Origin: an uncultured Lachnospiraceae bacterium
GTDB lineage: Bacteria > Bacillota > Clostridia > Lachnospirales > Lachnospiraceae
NCBI GenBank assembly: GCA_910579505.1
Contig: CAJTTZ010000011.1
Span: 1 to 64,000 of the forward strand
Direction: 5' to 3'
Length of the DNA: 64,000 bases
Below the pieces are notes generated by a model. That model was given only the letters and a program-made list of their open reading frames with translations. It made no database searches and had not been told where the DNA came from. Position 1 is the first letter of the stretch. Each line of letters opens with the position of its first letter. The translations under genes were made by a program, and so were the position numbers. Below are positions 7,022 through 16,200 of the stretch, piece by piece.

Positions 7022-7249
7022 TTATCTGTTATGTACCCGCACCCGCAAGCCGTCCAGTACGTCCGTCTTGATACCCACAAGATACCATTCCTGCCCGGTA
7101 CTCATTTCAATGCGTGTCGGCTTCCATTTCCCGCCTGCGAATACGTCAAAACATTCGCCGCAATGCAAGCCGCCCTTGTAGTCGTCCAGTCCAAAGCGAA
7201 TGTCATAACGTCCGCTTTCTTTGTCATAAATCAAAGCTCCCTGTTTCAT
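7022..7249 (-). CDS. DUF5348-like small ICE protein
   Basis: 75 residues beginning MKQGALIYDKESGRYDIRFG, with a central GLHCGECFDVF and a KWKPTRIEM/WYLVGI pair. This compact beta-rich pattern is typical of a small protein (DUF5348 type) encoded between repA-like and pcfB-like genes in Tn1549/CTn-like elements; its function is unknown. The start overlaps the repA-like stop by four bases (ATGA, 7246-7249), so the two are translationally coupled. Confidence 0.7.
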   Translation of the reverse strand: MKQGALIYDKESGRYDIRFGLDDYKGGLHCGECFDVFAGGKWKPTRIEMSTGQEWYLVGIKTDVLDGLRVRVHNR

Positions 7250-8166
7250 AAGCTGTCGTCCTCCTGTTCCTGCGATAAAAATACGCCCTGTGCCATATCG
7301 TGAGCGACAAGGGCGGTATAATAGCTGTCAATGGTGTTTGGTGCGTTAAAAAGAACCGCAAGCAGATACTTCTTGATGTTGCGTATCTTGGTGGTGTTTT
7401 GGTGCATACAGTCAATCACAAACTGGATATGGCTGCTGTTTATTTTCATAAACTTAGACTTCACAAGCTCTGCGGGGTAGTCGTCCCCGGCAATGCGTAT
7501 CACTTTGCGGCGGGTGCAGACGGTTTCAAGCATGAGCGAAACAATCTCGTCAAGCATACCTTTGTCAATGCGGCTGTCCTGTATCAGATAGCGGTATTCG
7601 ATATTGTCCTTTATGACTTCCTCATAAGCCCGTACTGCGTCCATGTTGGTCTGTCCGTTTCCTTTCCGTTCCTGCGGCGTAGCCGTTCCCTCTGTTAAGG
7701 GAGTGGAAAGGATAGGAATGGAATGGGTATTTAATAAATCCGTATTTGATAATTCTGTATTTAATAGTTCTTTATTTAATTGCGTTGGATTTTCCTGCAT
7801 AGGGTTTTCCAATGTTGGATTTTCCGATATAGGCTTATCCAGTGTTGGATTTTCCAATGTAGGCTTGGGCGGCACTGGAAATTCATGTATCACATAATCA
7901 GCCGCCCCCAACTGTCCTTTTTCGTTCCGTACCCTTGTGCGGGTCACATATCCCGCCCGTTCCAGTTCCCGTATGGCTTCCCGGATAGCGTCTATGCCCT
8001 CACGGTTGATTTGGGAAAGTCCCTTTAGGGTGTAGTCCCATTCTTCGGGCAGGGAAAGCATTTGTGAAAGCAGCCCCTTTGATTTTAGGGATAAGTCAGT
8101 ATTGCGTAGGTGGTGGTTTGACATAACGGTGTAGTCCCTGCTTTTTTCCACTCGGAATACTGCCAC
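7246..8166 (-). CDS. repA: Replication initiator RepA-N-like protein of the ICE
   Basis: 306 residues from the GTG at 8166 (AAAGGAG 8 bases upstream; the frame is open to 8196 but has no better site). The N-terminal ~90 residues are a winged-helix RepA_N domain: MSNHHLRNTDLSLKSKGLLS, then LPEEWDYTLKGLSQINREG and a helix ending REAIRELERAGYVTR. A low-complexity linker with repeated ENPT/NTELSNT units follows (about 105-150), then a C-terminal DUF6017-like helical domain. In Tn1549-like elements this gene is the first of the conjugation module and is thought to support replication of the excised circle. It is the gene nearest the right end of the ICE. Confidence 0.82.
   Translation of the reverse strand: MAVFRVEKSRDYTVMSNHHLRNTDLSLKSKGLLSQMLSLPEEWDYTLKGLSQINREGIDAIREAIRELERAGYVTRTRVRNEKGQLGAADYVIHEFPVPPKPTLENPTLDKPISENPTLENPMQENPTQLNKELLNTELSNTDLLNTHSIPILSTPLTEGTATPQERKGNGQTNMDAVRAYEEVIKDNIEYRYLIQDSRIDKGMLDEIVSLMLETVCTRRKVIRIAGDDYPAELVKSKFMKINSSHIQFVIDCMHQNTTKIRNIKKYLLAVLFNAPNTIDSYYTALVAHDMAQGVFLSQEQEDDSL
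7731..7868 (-). repeat. Short tandem repeats inside the repA-like gene
   Basis: Imperfect 12-15 base units such as TTGGATTTTCCAATG and TATTTAATA recur and encode the Glu-Asn-Pro-Thr and Asn-Thr-Glu-Leu repeats of the linker. They are coding repeats that probably vary in number between strains, not a CRISPR or replication iteron array, although an iteron role within repA cannot be excluded. Confidence 0.55.
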
Positions 8167-8322
8167 GTTATCAGCTCCTTTCATTTGCCCGGACAATGAA
8201 AAACGCCCGTTCCTGTGTGGAATGGACGTTTACCATGTGATTATAGGGCTTTAAGTTTAGTTTTCGTGTTTCAAAAAAGTCTTGATTTATGCGGTGTTGC
8301 GGTGGTTGTCTATAAATACTTG
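8167..8322. mobile_element. Right terminal region of the host ICE and junction with the chromosome
   Basis: The ICE genes (7022-8166) end here. The interrupted chromosomal ABC-ATPase frame resumes at CCG AAC GGC (8325), coding PNGAGKTT, and an in-frame TAA stands at 8313-8315. The junction is therefore about 8316-8327. The rest of the ICE (integrase, type IV secretion genes, other end) is off the left edge. No integrase gene for this element is visible, so its class is judged from the repA-pcfB-virD4 order only. Confidence 0.7.
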
Positions 8323-8324
8323 CC

Positions 8325-9125
8325 CCGAACGGCGCGGGCAAGACGACGGTTATGAAAATGATTATGAATCTCTGGAAACCGACCATGGGTTCCATCGAAC
8401 TCTTCGGAAAGCCGCTTACGCCAAAGTCGTACGAGGTGTTGCGGCGGGTAGGCAGTATCATCGAATTTCCCACATTTTACGAGCATATGACAGGCTATGA
8501 AAATCTGCGGATACACTGTGAGTACATGGGCTTTTATCAGCACGGCAGCGTGGATAAAGCTTTGGAAATGCTTGATCTGGCGGAAGCGGCAAAGACGCCC
8601 GTCAGGAATTATTCCCTTGGTATGAAGGAGCGCCTGGGAATCGCAAGGGCAATATTATGCAAACCAGAACTGCTGATTCTCGACGAGCCGACCAACGGGC
8701 TTGACCCGGCAGGCATGAAACAGATACGCGAACTTTTGCGGATGCTCAGTGCAGAGCAGGGAACGACGATTGTGGTGTCTTCCCACATCCTCCCGGAGAT
8801 CGAGAGCATTGCGGATACCATCGGTATCATTCACCGGGGCAGGGTGAAAAAGGAAATCGGCCTGAAAGAAATTGAGGAGATGAGCCTTGCCTACATTGAA
8901 CTGACGGTGGAGAACCCGGAGAGGGCGGCTTATGTGCTTGCCGATAAGCTGGGACTTGCCAATTTTAAGGTGATCGACGACGGATTCATTCGTATTTATG
9001 ACGAAGGTGTCACAACTGAGGAGATTGTGAAAGCGTTTGCCTCAAATGAGGTGGCTGTTACTTCGCTTGGGAGAAAGGCGGAGACGCTGGAAGACTATTT
9101 CCTGAAACTGACTGCAGGGCGATAG
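8325..9125 (+). pseudogene. ABC transporter ATPase, 5'-truncated by the ICE insertion
   Basis: BcrA/antibiotic-type ABC ATPase. The frame begins in the middle of the Walker A motif (PNGAGKTT) right at the ICE end and lacks the ~40 N-terminal residues. The remainder is intact: Q-loop region, signature NYSLGMKERLGIARAI, Walker B LLILDEPTNGLDP, switch His in SSHILPE, and a normal C-terminus. No start codon precedes the P-loop in frame; the first ATG (8352) would give a 257-residue product without Walker A, so it should not bind ATP. It overlaps the operon of the permease at 9143. Excision of the ICE would be expected to restore the gene. Confidence 0.82.
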
Positions 9126-9142
9126 AAAGGAAGGAGGAAACG

Positions 9143-9832
9143 ATGTTAAAACTTATCAGATTAGAGTGGAAGAAAAATAATATCTTAAAATATATTCGGA
9201 ATGCGGCGATTACGACGGCGGTACTTCTCGCATTCCTGCTGATGGCGGCTGGGGAGCTGGAGACGGTGGAGACAGTGCAGGCATACGGGAAAAGTATGCT
9301 GGGCGCTTCCGTGGGAATGTTTGTCCATGTAGCGTACATTATTTTTACGGGGGTGATGATCGCGGCGTTTATCGTGGGCGCCTATGAGAAAAAGACGATC
9401 CACCTGATGTTTTCTTATCCGATCAAACGCAGCAAGATTATTTTTTCAAAAATCGGCGCGGTGTGGCTGTTTAACTTTGCGGCGATGGTGGTCAGCAAGG
9501 CTGTGATTTATCTTGTGCTGACTGCGGCAAAGTCCTTCGTGGGCATATCCGCCGCAGGTCTTTCGGTCGGGGAATCTTCGTTCTGGCTGGAAGCAGTTCT
9601 CTCCTCGGCGGCTATGACCAGCATCAGCTTTATTGCGCTGCCTGTAGGTCTTAAAATGAAGTCGTCCAAGGCGGCGATTGTGGCGTCAGTTGTCATCGTC
9701 TGCTTTACGCAGGGCGGGATCGGCCAGGCGACTCTGGCAAATAATATGGGGTTTTATGCGGTTTTGTGTGTGGTGGCAGTCGTGTCCGTCTGGCTGTCGG
9801 TCTGGCGGGTGGAGACGAGGGACGTGATGTGA
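9143..9832 (+). CDS. ABC-2 type permease, partner of the interrupted ATPase
   Basis: 229 residues with about six hydrophobic segments (near 19-37, 56-79, 108-132, 148-168, 178-196, 202-220). The short N-terminal cytoplasmic start LIRLEWKKNN and the loop EKKTIHLMFSYPIKRSKI are typical of BcrB-like permeases that work with BcrA-like ATPases, often in export of or resistance to lipid-acting peptides. It starts 17 bases after the ATPase stop with an AAGGAGGAAACG site. Because the ATPase is truncated, the complex is probably inactive in this strain; the substrate is unknown. Confidence 0.75.
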   Translation: MLKLIRLEWKKNNILKYIRNAAITTAVLLAFLLMAAGELETVETVQAYGKSMLGASVGMFVHVAYIIFTGVMIAAFIVGAYEKKTIHLMFSYPIKRSKIIFSKIGAVWLFNFAAMVVSKAVIYLVLTAAKSFVGISAAGLSVGESSFWLEAVLSSAAMTSISFIALPVGLKMKSSKAAIVASVVIVCFTQGGIGQATLANNMGFYAVLCVVAVVSVWLSVWRVETRDVM

Positions 9833-9910
9833 GACAGGTCCTGGCGCTTCGGGACCCAAAAAGGAGGGGGCGGAGGCGGTTTCCTTTTTTTACAAAATGC
9901 GATATAATAG

Positions 9911-9957
9911 ACGCAAGCTCAGCAGCTTGCGTCGCAAGAATTACTACGTAATTCTTG
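9911..9957. repeat. Two adjacent stem-loops downstream of the ABC permease
   Basis: ACGCAAGCT...AGCTTGCGT (9911-9933, around CAGC) and AAGAATTAC...GTAATTCTT (9937-9957) are seen. The first includes CTCAGCAG, a motif also found in the intergenic repeats at 24.55 and 25.77 kb. They could end transcription of the ABC operon or be a remnant of that repeat family. Confidence 0.5.
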
Positions 9958-9971
9958 TTGTCATCGCCATG

Positions 9972-10210
9972 GTTTACTGCTTCTGGGATTATGATATTAT
10001 AGCCGCAGAGGAAAAGGAAGCGGCGTACACGAGGTTGCGGTAGAACTGACAGGAGTGTCAAAAAATAGAGACGGGAAAGTGTCCTGTCTTGCTCTCAGTG
10101 ATTTCTTTGAGCAGATGGCGGATGATTATGGGATGAAATTGGATCGGGCAAGGGCAAAATACAATTATCGGGACAGGAAAGAAACCTTCCGGGTTTGCGC
10201 GGGCTTGTGA
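9972..10210 (+). pseudogene. Degenerate 3' fragment of a paralogue of the TPR-like gene at 12023
   Basis: The frame 10021-10210 encodes SGVHEVAVELTGVSKNRDGK, then a segment with DFFEQMADDYGMKLDRARAKYNYRDRKE and CAGL before a stop. This aligns well with the last ~60 residues of the protein at 12023-13228 (SGVHEVEIDLPGLSKKENGK, YFEKRADEYGMKFAQARKKYDY, ECAGLYGK). Upstream, MVYCFW at about 9972 resembles the MWWCYF just before that region, but in a different frame, suggesting a frameshift near 10018. No complete gene remains. It shows that a second copy of this module once stood here and was mostly deleted. Confidence 0.75.
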
Positions 10211-10229
10211 GGAAAGGTGTGACGTTGAA

Positions 10230-12017
10230 ATGGAAAGTTATAATTTTAAGGTGGATTTAAAGGGAATCATCAGACTTCTCAGCGACAATCTGTACTCCAG
10301 CGACCATGTGTTTCTGCGGGAGCTTCTGCAGAACGCGGTGGACGCCATCGCAGCCAGAAAAAAGTCAGATGCGGAATTTAAGGAGAGCAGGATTACGGTG
10401 ACATACCGCCGGAATAAAAGCGGGGCGCAGCTTACGTTTGCGGATAACGGCATCGGGCTCAACCAGGAGGAGATTCATACGTTTCTTTCTGTGATCGGAC
10501 AATCCTCAAAGCGCAGCGACACGGTGCGGAACAGCTTTATCGGACAGTTTGGAATCGGTCTGCTGTCCTGCTTTCTTGTGACGAATGAGATTAAAGTAAT
10601 CACCCGCTCCGCTGCGGAGGAGAAGGGATATCAGTGGGTTGGAAAAAGCGACGGCTCTTATGTGGTCACGGAAGTGAAAAAGAAGGTGGAAGCGGGGACG
10701 CAGATCCATATCAAACTGACGGGAAGCAAGGCGGATACTTTTTCCGAGAGGGAGATCGTCAATGATCTTTCGGAATATGGATTTCTGATCACGACCCCGG
10801 TTTATTTTGACGGCGAAGAGCAGAAAAAGATAGTCAACAGCAATTTTATTCCATGGCGGCAGCCGTTTTCCATGGCTGACGATATTATGAATTTCGGGGA
10901 AGAGATTTTTGGGGAAACCTTTTTTGATGTAGTGCCCCTGATCGGGGATGACATCAGGGGGTACGCCTATATTTCCACGCGGCAGACGAATGCAGGCACA
11001 ACGGTCAGGCACAAGATTTTTCTGAAAAATATGTTTGTGACGGAGGACGGAAAGGATCTGATTCCAAGGTGGGCGTTTTTTACAAAATGTATCGTCAATC
11101 TGGAGAATGTGACACCCACCGCGTCCAGAGAAGGGTTTACAAAAGACGGTAAGCTGATGAGGGCGAGAAGTCAGATCGAAAAGTGTATTTTTGATTATTT
11201 CATTTCCCTGTCCCAGGTAGACGTCAGAAAATTGAAACAGATTACCAGAATTCATAACGTGGCTATAAAATCGCTGGTAGTGGAAAACGAGCAGATTTTC
11301 AAACTCTTTTTCCCGTTTTTGACGTTTCCGACCAATCAGGGGGAGCTGACGGGCTTCCAGATCGTGGACGCATCGAAAAAGGTTCCCGTTCATTATTGCG
11401 CGGATGTGGATGATTTCAGAAGGATATGTCCGCTGTTGGAGGGGACGGGCAGTCTGCTCGTAAACGGCGGCTACATCTATGACACCAGTATTTTACAAAA
11501 GCTTCCCCAATATTATAAAAATGTCAAAGTGGCGGCGTTTGAGGACCGTTCTTACGATAAGCTGCTGGCGGAGCCTTCCGGGGAAACCAGGAGAGAACTG
11601 GAAACTTTCCTGATTTATGCGGAAAATGCGCTGCGGCCTTATCACTGCAGTGTCTCCTTAAAAAGCTTTTCCCCCGGCGCATTGCAGGCGCTGTATATCC
11701 CCGGGGAAGATTCCTTTTTTGCAGAGACAATGGACGAAAGCACCCTGTCAGGGTTTTTTGAAGGCTTTGATTTTGGGGAAACGCAGGAAACAGACGGCGG
11801 CAACCGGCTTTATTTAAACGGCAATAACAGCTTCATCAGAGGCCTTGGGCGGATTCAGAATGAGGAGGCTGCCGGAACGATTGCGCAGGTAATATACATA
11901 CAGGCGCTGCTTGCCGGGCGCTATACACTGGACGCAAAGAAAATGGAGCTGATGAACAAAAGCTTACAGAAACTTATGGAATATGCTATTATGGGCGGCA
12001 GTGATGGGGGAGAGTGA
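10230..12017 (+). CDS. HSP90/HtpG-like GHKL ATPase
   Basis: 595 residues. The N-terminal ~210 residues are an HSP90-type ATP-binding domain: N-box FLRELLQNAVDAI (Glu and Asn for Mg-ATP), DNGIGL, and the lid/G2 motif GQFGIGLLSCFLV. A middle domain follows with SREGF, matching the catalytic-arginine segment (SRE) of HtpG. The C-terminal ~250 residues are much less like HtpG, where the dimerization domain would be. It is close to HtpG in length but divergent, so a specialised paralogue rather than the housekeeping chaperone is likely. It overlaps, or nearly overlaps, the TPR-like gene that follows, which suggests the two work as a pair, as eukaryotic Hsp90 does with TPR co-chaperones; that comparison is inference. 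The ribosome binding site is weak (GAGGAAAGG 13 bases upstream). Confidence 0.85.
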   Translation: MESYNFKVDLKGIIRLLSDNLYSSDHVFLRELLQNAVDAIAARKKSDAEFKESRITVTYRRNKSGAQLTFADNGIGLNQEEIHTFLSVIGQSSKRSDTVRNSFIGQFGIGLLSCFLVTNEIKVITRSAAEEKGYQWVGKSDGSYVVTEVKKKVEAGTQIHIKLTGSKADTFSEREIVNDLSEYGFLITTPVYFDGEEQKKIVNSNFIPWRQPFSMADDIMNFGEEIFGETFFDVVPLIGDDIRGYAYISTRQTNAGTTVRHKIFLKNMFVTEDGKDLIPRWAFFTKCIVNLENVTPTASREGFTKDGKLMRARSQIEKCIFDYFISLSQVDVRKLKQITRIHNVAIKSLVVENEQIFKLFFPFLTFPTNQGELTGFQIVDASKKVPVHYCADVDDFRRICPLLEGTGSLLVNGGYIYDTSILQKLPQYYKNVKVAAFEDRSYDKLLAEPSGETRRELETFLIYAENALRPYHCSVSLKSFSPGALQALYIPGEDSFFAETMDESTLSGFFEGFDFGETQETDGGNRLYLNGNNSFIRGLGRIQNEEAAGTIAQVIYIQALLAGRYTLDAKKMELMNKSLQKLMEYAIMGGSDGGE

Positions 12018-12022
12018 TTGCT

Positions 12023-13228
12023 ATGATGTTTGAGCCGGGTATAGTTGACGGAACCAGAAACAGTGAGCTGGCGGACGCAGTCAGAAGTGCACAGAAACTG
12101 ACGGACGGAGCGTATGAATTATATAATCGGAATGAAGAGACGCTTATGATGCTGCTTCAGAAAATTCTGCGGCTGTCCAAGGAAGAAAAGGAGTGGCACA
12201 TCTATTTTTATGCTTTGTATGAACTCATGTACGAGGCCGTGCGGTGCGGAAATTATCCGGCGGTGATCAAATATGCGGAAGTGTACTACAAAGACAGCGA
12301 TTTGTATATGGATAGGGAACTGCCCAATTATCCGCGGACAAACATGGCTTACATGAATACATGGACGTATGAGCAGATTTTTTCCGCCTATTATCAGTAT
12401 CATCAGATCAATGACGCCAAAATGGACGTTTTTATGAAAAGGTTTGAGGAGGCCGCGCTAAAATACGGCAGGACGGCCGGCTATTATGAAAGTGAGATGG
12501 ATCTTGGCATTTTATACCGGGACCCGGAGCTGTTGGAAAAGGGCAAAAAAAATTTTGAAAAGTATGAGTATGAGATAAAAGGCTGCTATGTATGTCAACA
12601 CAAACCGCTTTTCGGATATTATCTGTATAACGGGCAGAGGGAGACTGCGGTAGAATTTTTTGAAACGATTGTGCAAAAGAGGATTCCGAAGCAGCATCAG
12701 TGGTGCTACCAGTATTGCGAAGCGGCGGAAGCGGATGATATGTGCGCCTTTCTGCTGCAGACAGCCCTGAGGCTTTGCAGGACGGAAGAATTTCGATACT
12801 TTTATGAGAAATACTGGCTGAAGCTGGCGGAAAAAAAGCGGGAAGGGGAATTTAAAACAGTTTACATTTTCGCGGATGCCATAGCGGAAAAATGGGAGCA
12901 GATGAGTGAGGATTTACATGAGGCCGAGAAGGATGTGGCGGAAAGTGTAAAAAATACGACGGTAGATAATATAGAGTTAGGCCTCATGTGGTGGTGTTAT
13001 TTTGCACTCTTAGATAAGAGCGGCGTGCATGAGGTGGAGATTGATCTGCCGGGGCTTTCAAAAAAAGAAAACGGGAAAACAGACTGCGCGGATATCAGTG
13101 CGTATTTTGAAAAGAGAGCGGATGAATACGGTATGAAATTTGCGCAGGCAAGGAAAAAGTATGATTATGCGCTGACGAAACAAATATATTGGGAATGTGC
13201 CGGATTATACGGGAAACTTGATTCATAG
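12023..13228 (+). CDS. Helical TPR-like partner protein of the HSP90-like ATPase (uncharacterised)
   Basis: About 401 residues, nearly all helical, with paired amphipathic helices rich in Tyr, Trp and acidic residues (YALYELMYEAVRCGNYPAV, YEQIFSAYYQYHQINDAKM) that look like tetratricopeptide/SEL1-type solenoid repeats without a strict consensus. No catalytic motif or signal peptide is visible. GGGGGAGAG stands 8 bases before the ATG at 12023; a GTG at 12014 would overlap the upstream stop. It is tightly linked to the HSP90-like gene, and a fragment of a paralogue lies before that gene (9972-10210). I do not recognise a named family; a client-binding or co-chaperone role is inferred from position and fold only. 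Confidence 0.7.
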   Translation: MMFEPGIVDGTRNSELADAVRSAQKLTDGAYELYNRNEETLMMLLQKILRLSKEEKEWHIYFYALYELMYEAVRCGNYPAVIKYAEVYYKDSDLYMDRELPNYPRTNMAYMNTWTYEQIFSAYYQYHQINDAKMDVFMKRFEEAALKYGRTAGYYESEMDLGILYRDPELLEKGKKNFEKYEYEIKGCYVCQHKPLFGYYLYNGQRETAVEFFETIVQKRIPKQHQWCYQYCEAAEADDMCAFLLQTALRLCRTEEFRYFYEKYWLKLAEKKREGEFKTVYIFADAIAEKWEQMSEDLHEAEKDVAESVKNTTVDNIELGLMWWCYFALLDKSGVHEVEIDLPGLSKKENGKTDCADISAYFEKRADEYGMKFAQARKKYDYALTKQIYWECAGLYGKLDS

Positions 13229-13249
13229 AAGGAAAAAGAGAGGTCTGAC

Positions 13250-16200
13250 ATGGCGTTTGCGCACTTGCATGTCCACACGGAGTTTAGTCTTCTGGACGGT
13301 TCCAACAAAATAAAAGAGTATGTGAGATACGTGAAAGAGCTGGGGATGGACAGTGCGGCGATCACGGACCACGGCGTCATGTACGGTGTCGTTGATTTCT
13401 ATAAGGCGGCGAAGGAGGCGGGGATCAATCCCGTGATCGGCTGCGAGGTCTATGTGGCGCCCCACTCCCGTTTTGACAGGGAGCTGACCGGCGGCGAGGA
13501 CCGCTATTATCATCTGGTGCTTCTGGCGGAGAACAACACGGGCTATGCGAATCTGGTGAAGATTGTAAGCCGCGGCTTTACGGAAGGGTATTACTACAGG
13601 CCCCGTGTGGATATGGAAGTATTGGAACAGTACCACGAGGGCATTATCGCGCTTTCGGCGTGTCTGGCGGGGGAGGTGCCCCGCTATATCCAGAAGGGGC
13701 TCGTGGATGAGGCCAGGAAAGTGGCACTAAAATATCAGGATATTTTCGGGAAGGACAATTACTTTCTGGAATTGCAGGATCACGGGATTCCGGCGCAGCA
13801 GTCGGTCAATTCCGTGCTTCTTCGCATGAGCAGGGAGCTTGACATCCCGCTTGTGGCAACCAACGACGTGCACTACACTTACGCACAGGACGCCCAGCCC
13901 CATGACGTGCTTCTCTGCCTGCAGACGGGAAAAAAGGTGGCGGACGAGGATCGGATGCGCTATGAGGGCGGGCAGTACTACGTAAAGAGCGAGGAGGAGA
14001 TGAAGGGACTTTTCCCTTACGCGTGGGAAGCCGTGGAGAACACCCAGCGGATCGCAGACCGCTGCCATGTGGAGATTGAGTTTGGCAATTACAAGGTACC
14101 TCATTATGATGCGCCGGAGGGTTACGATTCATGGAGTTACCTGAACAAGCTCTGTCAGGACGGGATGAAGGAGAGATACCCGGAAGATGACGGTACCTTG
14201 CAGGAGCGTCTGCACTATGAGCTTGACACGATCAGGAATATGGGGTTTGTCGACTATTTCCTGATTGTGTGGGACTATATCAATTTCTGTCGGGAGAATG
14301 GGATCGCCGTAGGACCGGGCAGAGGTTCGGCGGCGGGAAGCATCGTCTCCTACTGTCTGAGGATTACCAATATTGATCCGATCAAATACAGCCTGCTCTT
14401 CGAGCGGTTCCTAAACCCTGAGCGCGTCTCCATGCCGGATATTGATGTGGATTTCTGCTTTGAGAGAAGACAGGAAGTGATTGACTATGTGGGTCGAAAA
14501 TACGGCGGCGACAGGGTCGTGCAGATCGTCACCTTCGGTACCATGGCGGCCAAGGGCGTGATACGGGATGTGGGGAGGGTGATGGATCTGCCTTACGCCT
14601 ATGTTGACCGTTTGGCGAAGATGATTCCCCTTGAGCAGAATCAGGGCGTGTCCATAGACCGCGCCCTGGAGATGAACCCGGAGTTTAAAAGCCTCTATGA
14701 GGAGGATGAGCAGGTTCACAGTCTGATTGATATGTGCAGAAGACTGGAGGGGCTGCCGAGACATACTTCCATGCACGCGGCGGGCGTGGTGATCTGCCCG
14801 GAGGCGGCGGATGAGTTTGTGCCCCTTTCCAGAGGAGCCGACGGTTCCATCACCACGCAGTTTCCGATGACTACCATCGAGGAGCTGGGACTCCTCAAAA
14901 TGGATTTTCTGGGACTTCGGACACTGACGGTGATTCAGAACGCAGTGCGGCTTGTGGAGCAGAGCAAGGGCATTGTGATAGATATAGACAATATCGACTA
15001 CGACGACAAGGCGGTGCTTGCCTCCCTCGGAACGGGGCGGACGGACGGCGTGTTCCAGTTAGAAAGCGGCGGGATGAAAAGCTTCATGAAGGAGCTAAAG
15101 CCCCAGAGCCTGGAGGATGTGATCGCGGGTATTTCGCTGTACCGTCCGGGACCGATGGACTTTATTCCCAAATACATCAAGGGAAAAAACCACCCGGAGA
15201 CGGTGACTTACGACTGCCCCCAGCTTGAGCCGATCCTGGCGCCCACCTACGGCTGTATCGTGTATCAGGAGCAGGTGATGCAGATCGTGCGGGAGCTCGG
15301 CGGTTACACCATGGGCAGGAGCGACCTTGTGCGCCGGGCCATGAGCAAGAAAAAGCAAAAGGTGATGGAGCAGGAGCGGAAAAATTTCACCTACGGGAAT
15401 CCCGAGGAGGGGGTGCCCGGCTGTGTGGCGAACGGCATCGACGCGAAGGTGGCGGATCACATTTACGATACCATGATGGATTTTGCCAAGTATGCCTTCA
15501 ACAAGTCCCATGCGGCCTGCTATGCGGTGGTGGCATACCAGACGGCTTATATGAAGTATTATTATCCCGTGGAGTTTATGGCGGCGCTGATGACTTCTGT
15601 GATCGACAACCCGAGCAAAGTGGCGGAGTATATTATGACAAGCAGGAGCATGGGTATACAGATCCTGCCGCCGGATATCAACGTGGGCGAGAACGGCTTT
15701 TCGGTGTCGGGCGGACAGATCCGTTATGCGCTTTCCGCCATCAAGAGCGTAGGGCGTCCCGTGATCGACGCGGTGGTCGCGGAGCGTGAGGCGAGAGGTC
15801 CTTATCTGAATCTGGGGGATTTTGTGACGCGGGTGACAGACCGCGACATGAATAAGCGCGTCATTGAACACTTCATAAAGGCGGGCGCCATGGACAGCCT
15901 GGGCGGTACGAGAAAGCAGCTTTTAAGCGTGTATCTGCAGGTGGTTGACGGCATTCAGCAGAACCGCAAGAATAACCTGGCGGGGCAGATTTCTCTCTTT
16001 GATATTGCCGGGGAGGAGGAGAAGGTGGATTACCGCGTAAGCCTTCCCGATGTAGGGGAATACTCGAAGGAGATGAAGCTGGCCTTTGAGAAGGAAGTGC
16101 TTGGTATCTACATCAGCGGGCACCCGCTGGAGGAATACCGGGAGACGTGGAAGAAGAATATTACAAACACAACGGCGGACTTTATGCTGGATGAGGAAAC

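Noticed and set aside
7731..7868. Regular short repeats that could be a CRISPR array or iterons
   Set aside because: Units are 12-15 bases, in frame, without spacers, and encode a repeated protein linker.
10506..11393. 295-residue minus-strand frame inside the HSP90-like gene
   Set aside because: Antisense to clear HSP90 motifs; no coding signature.
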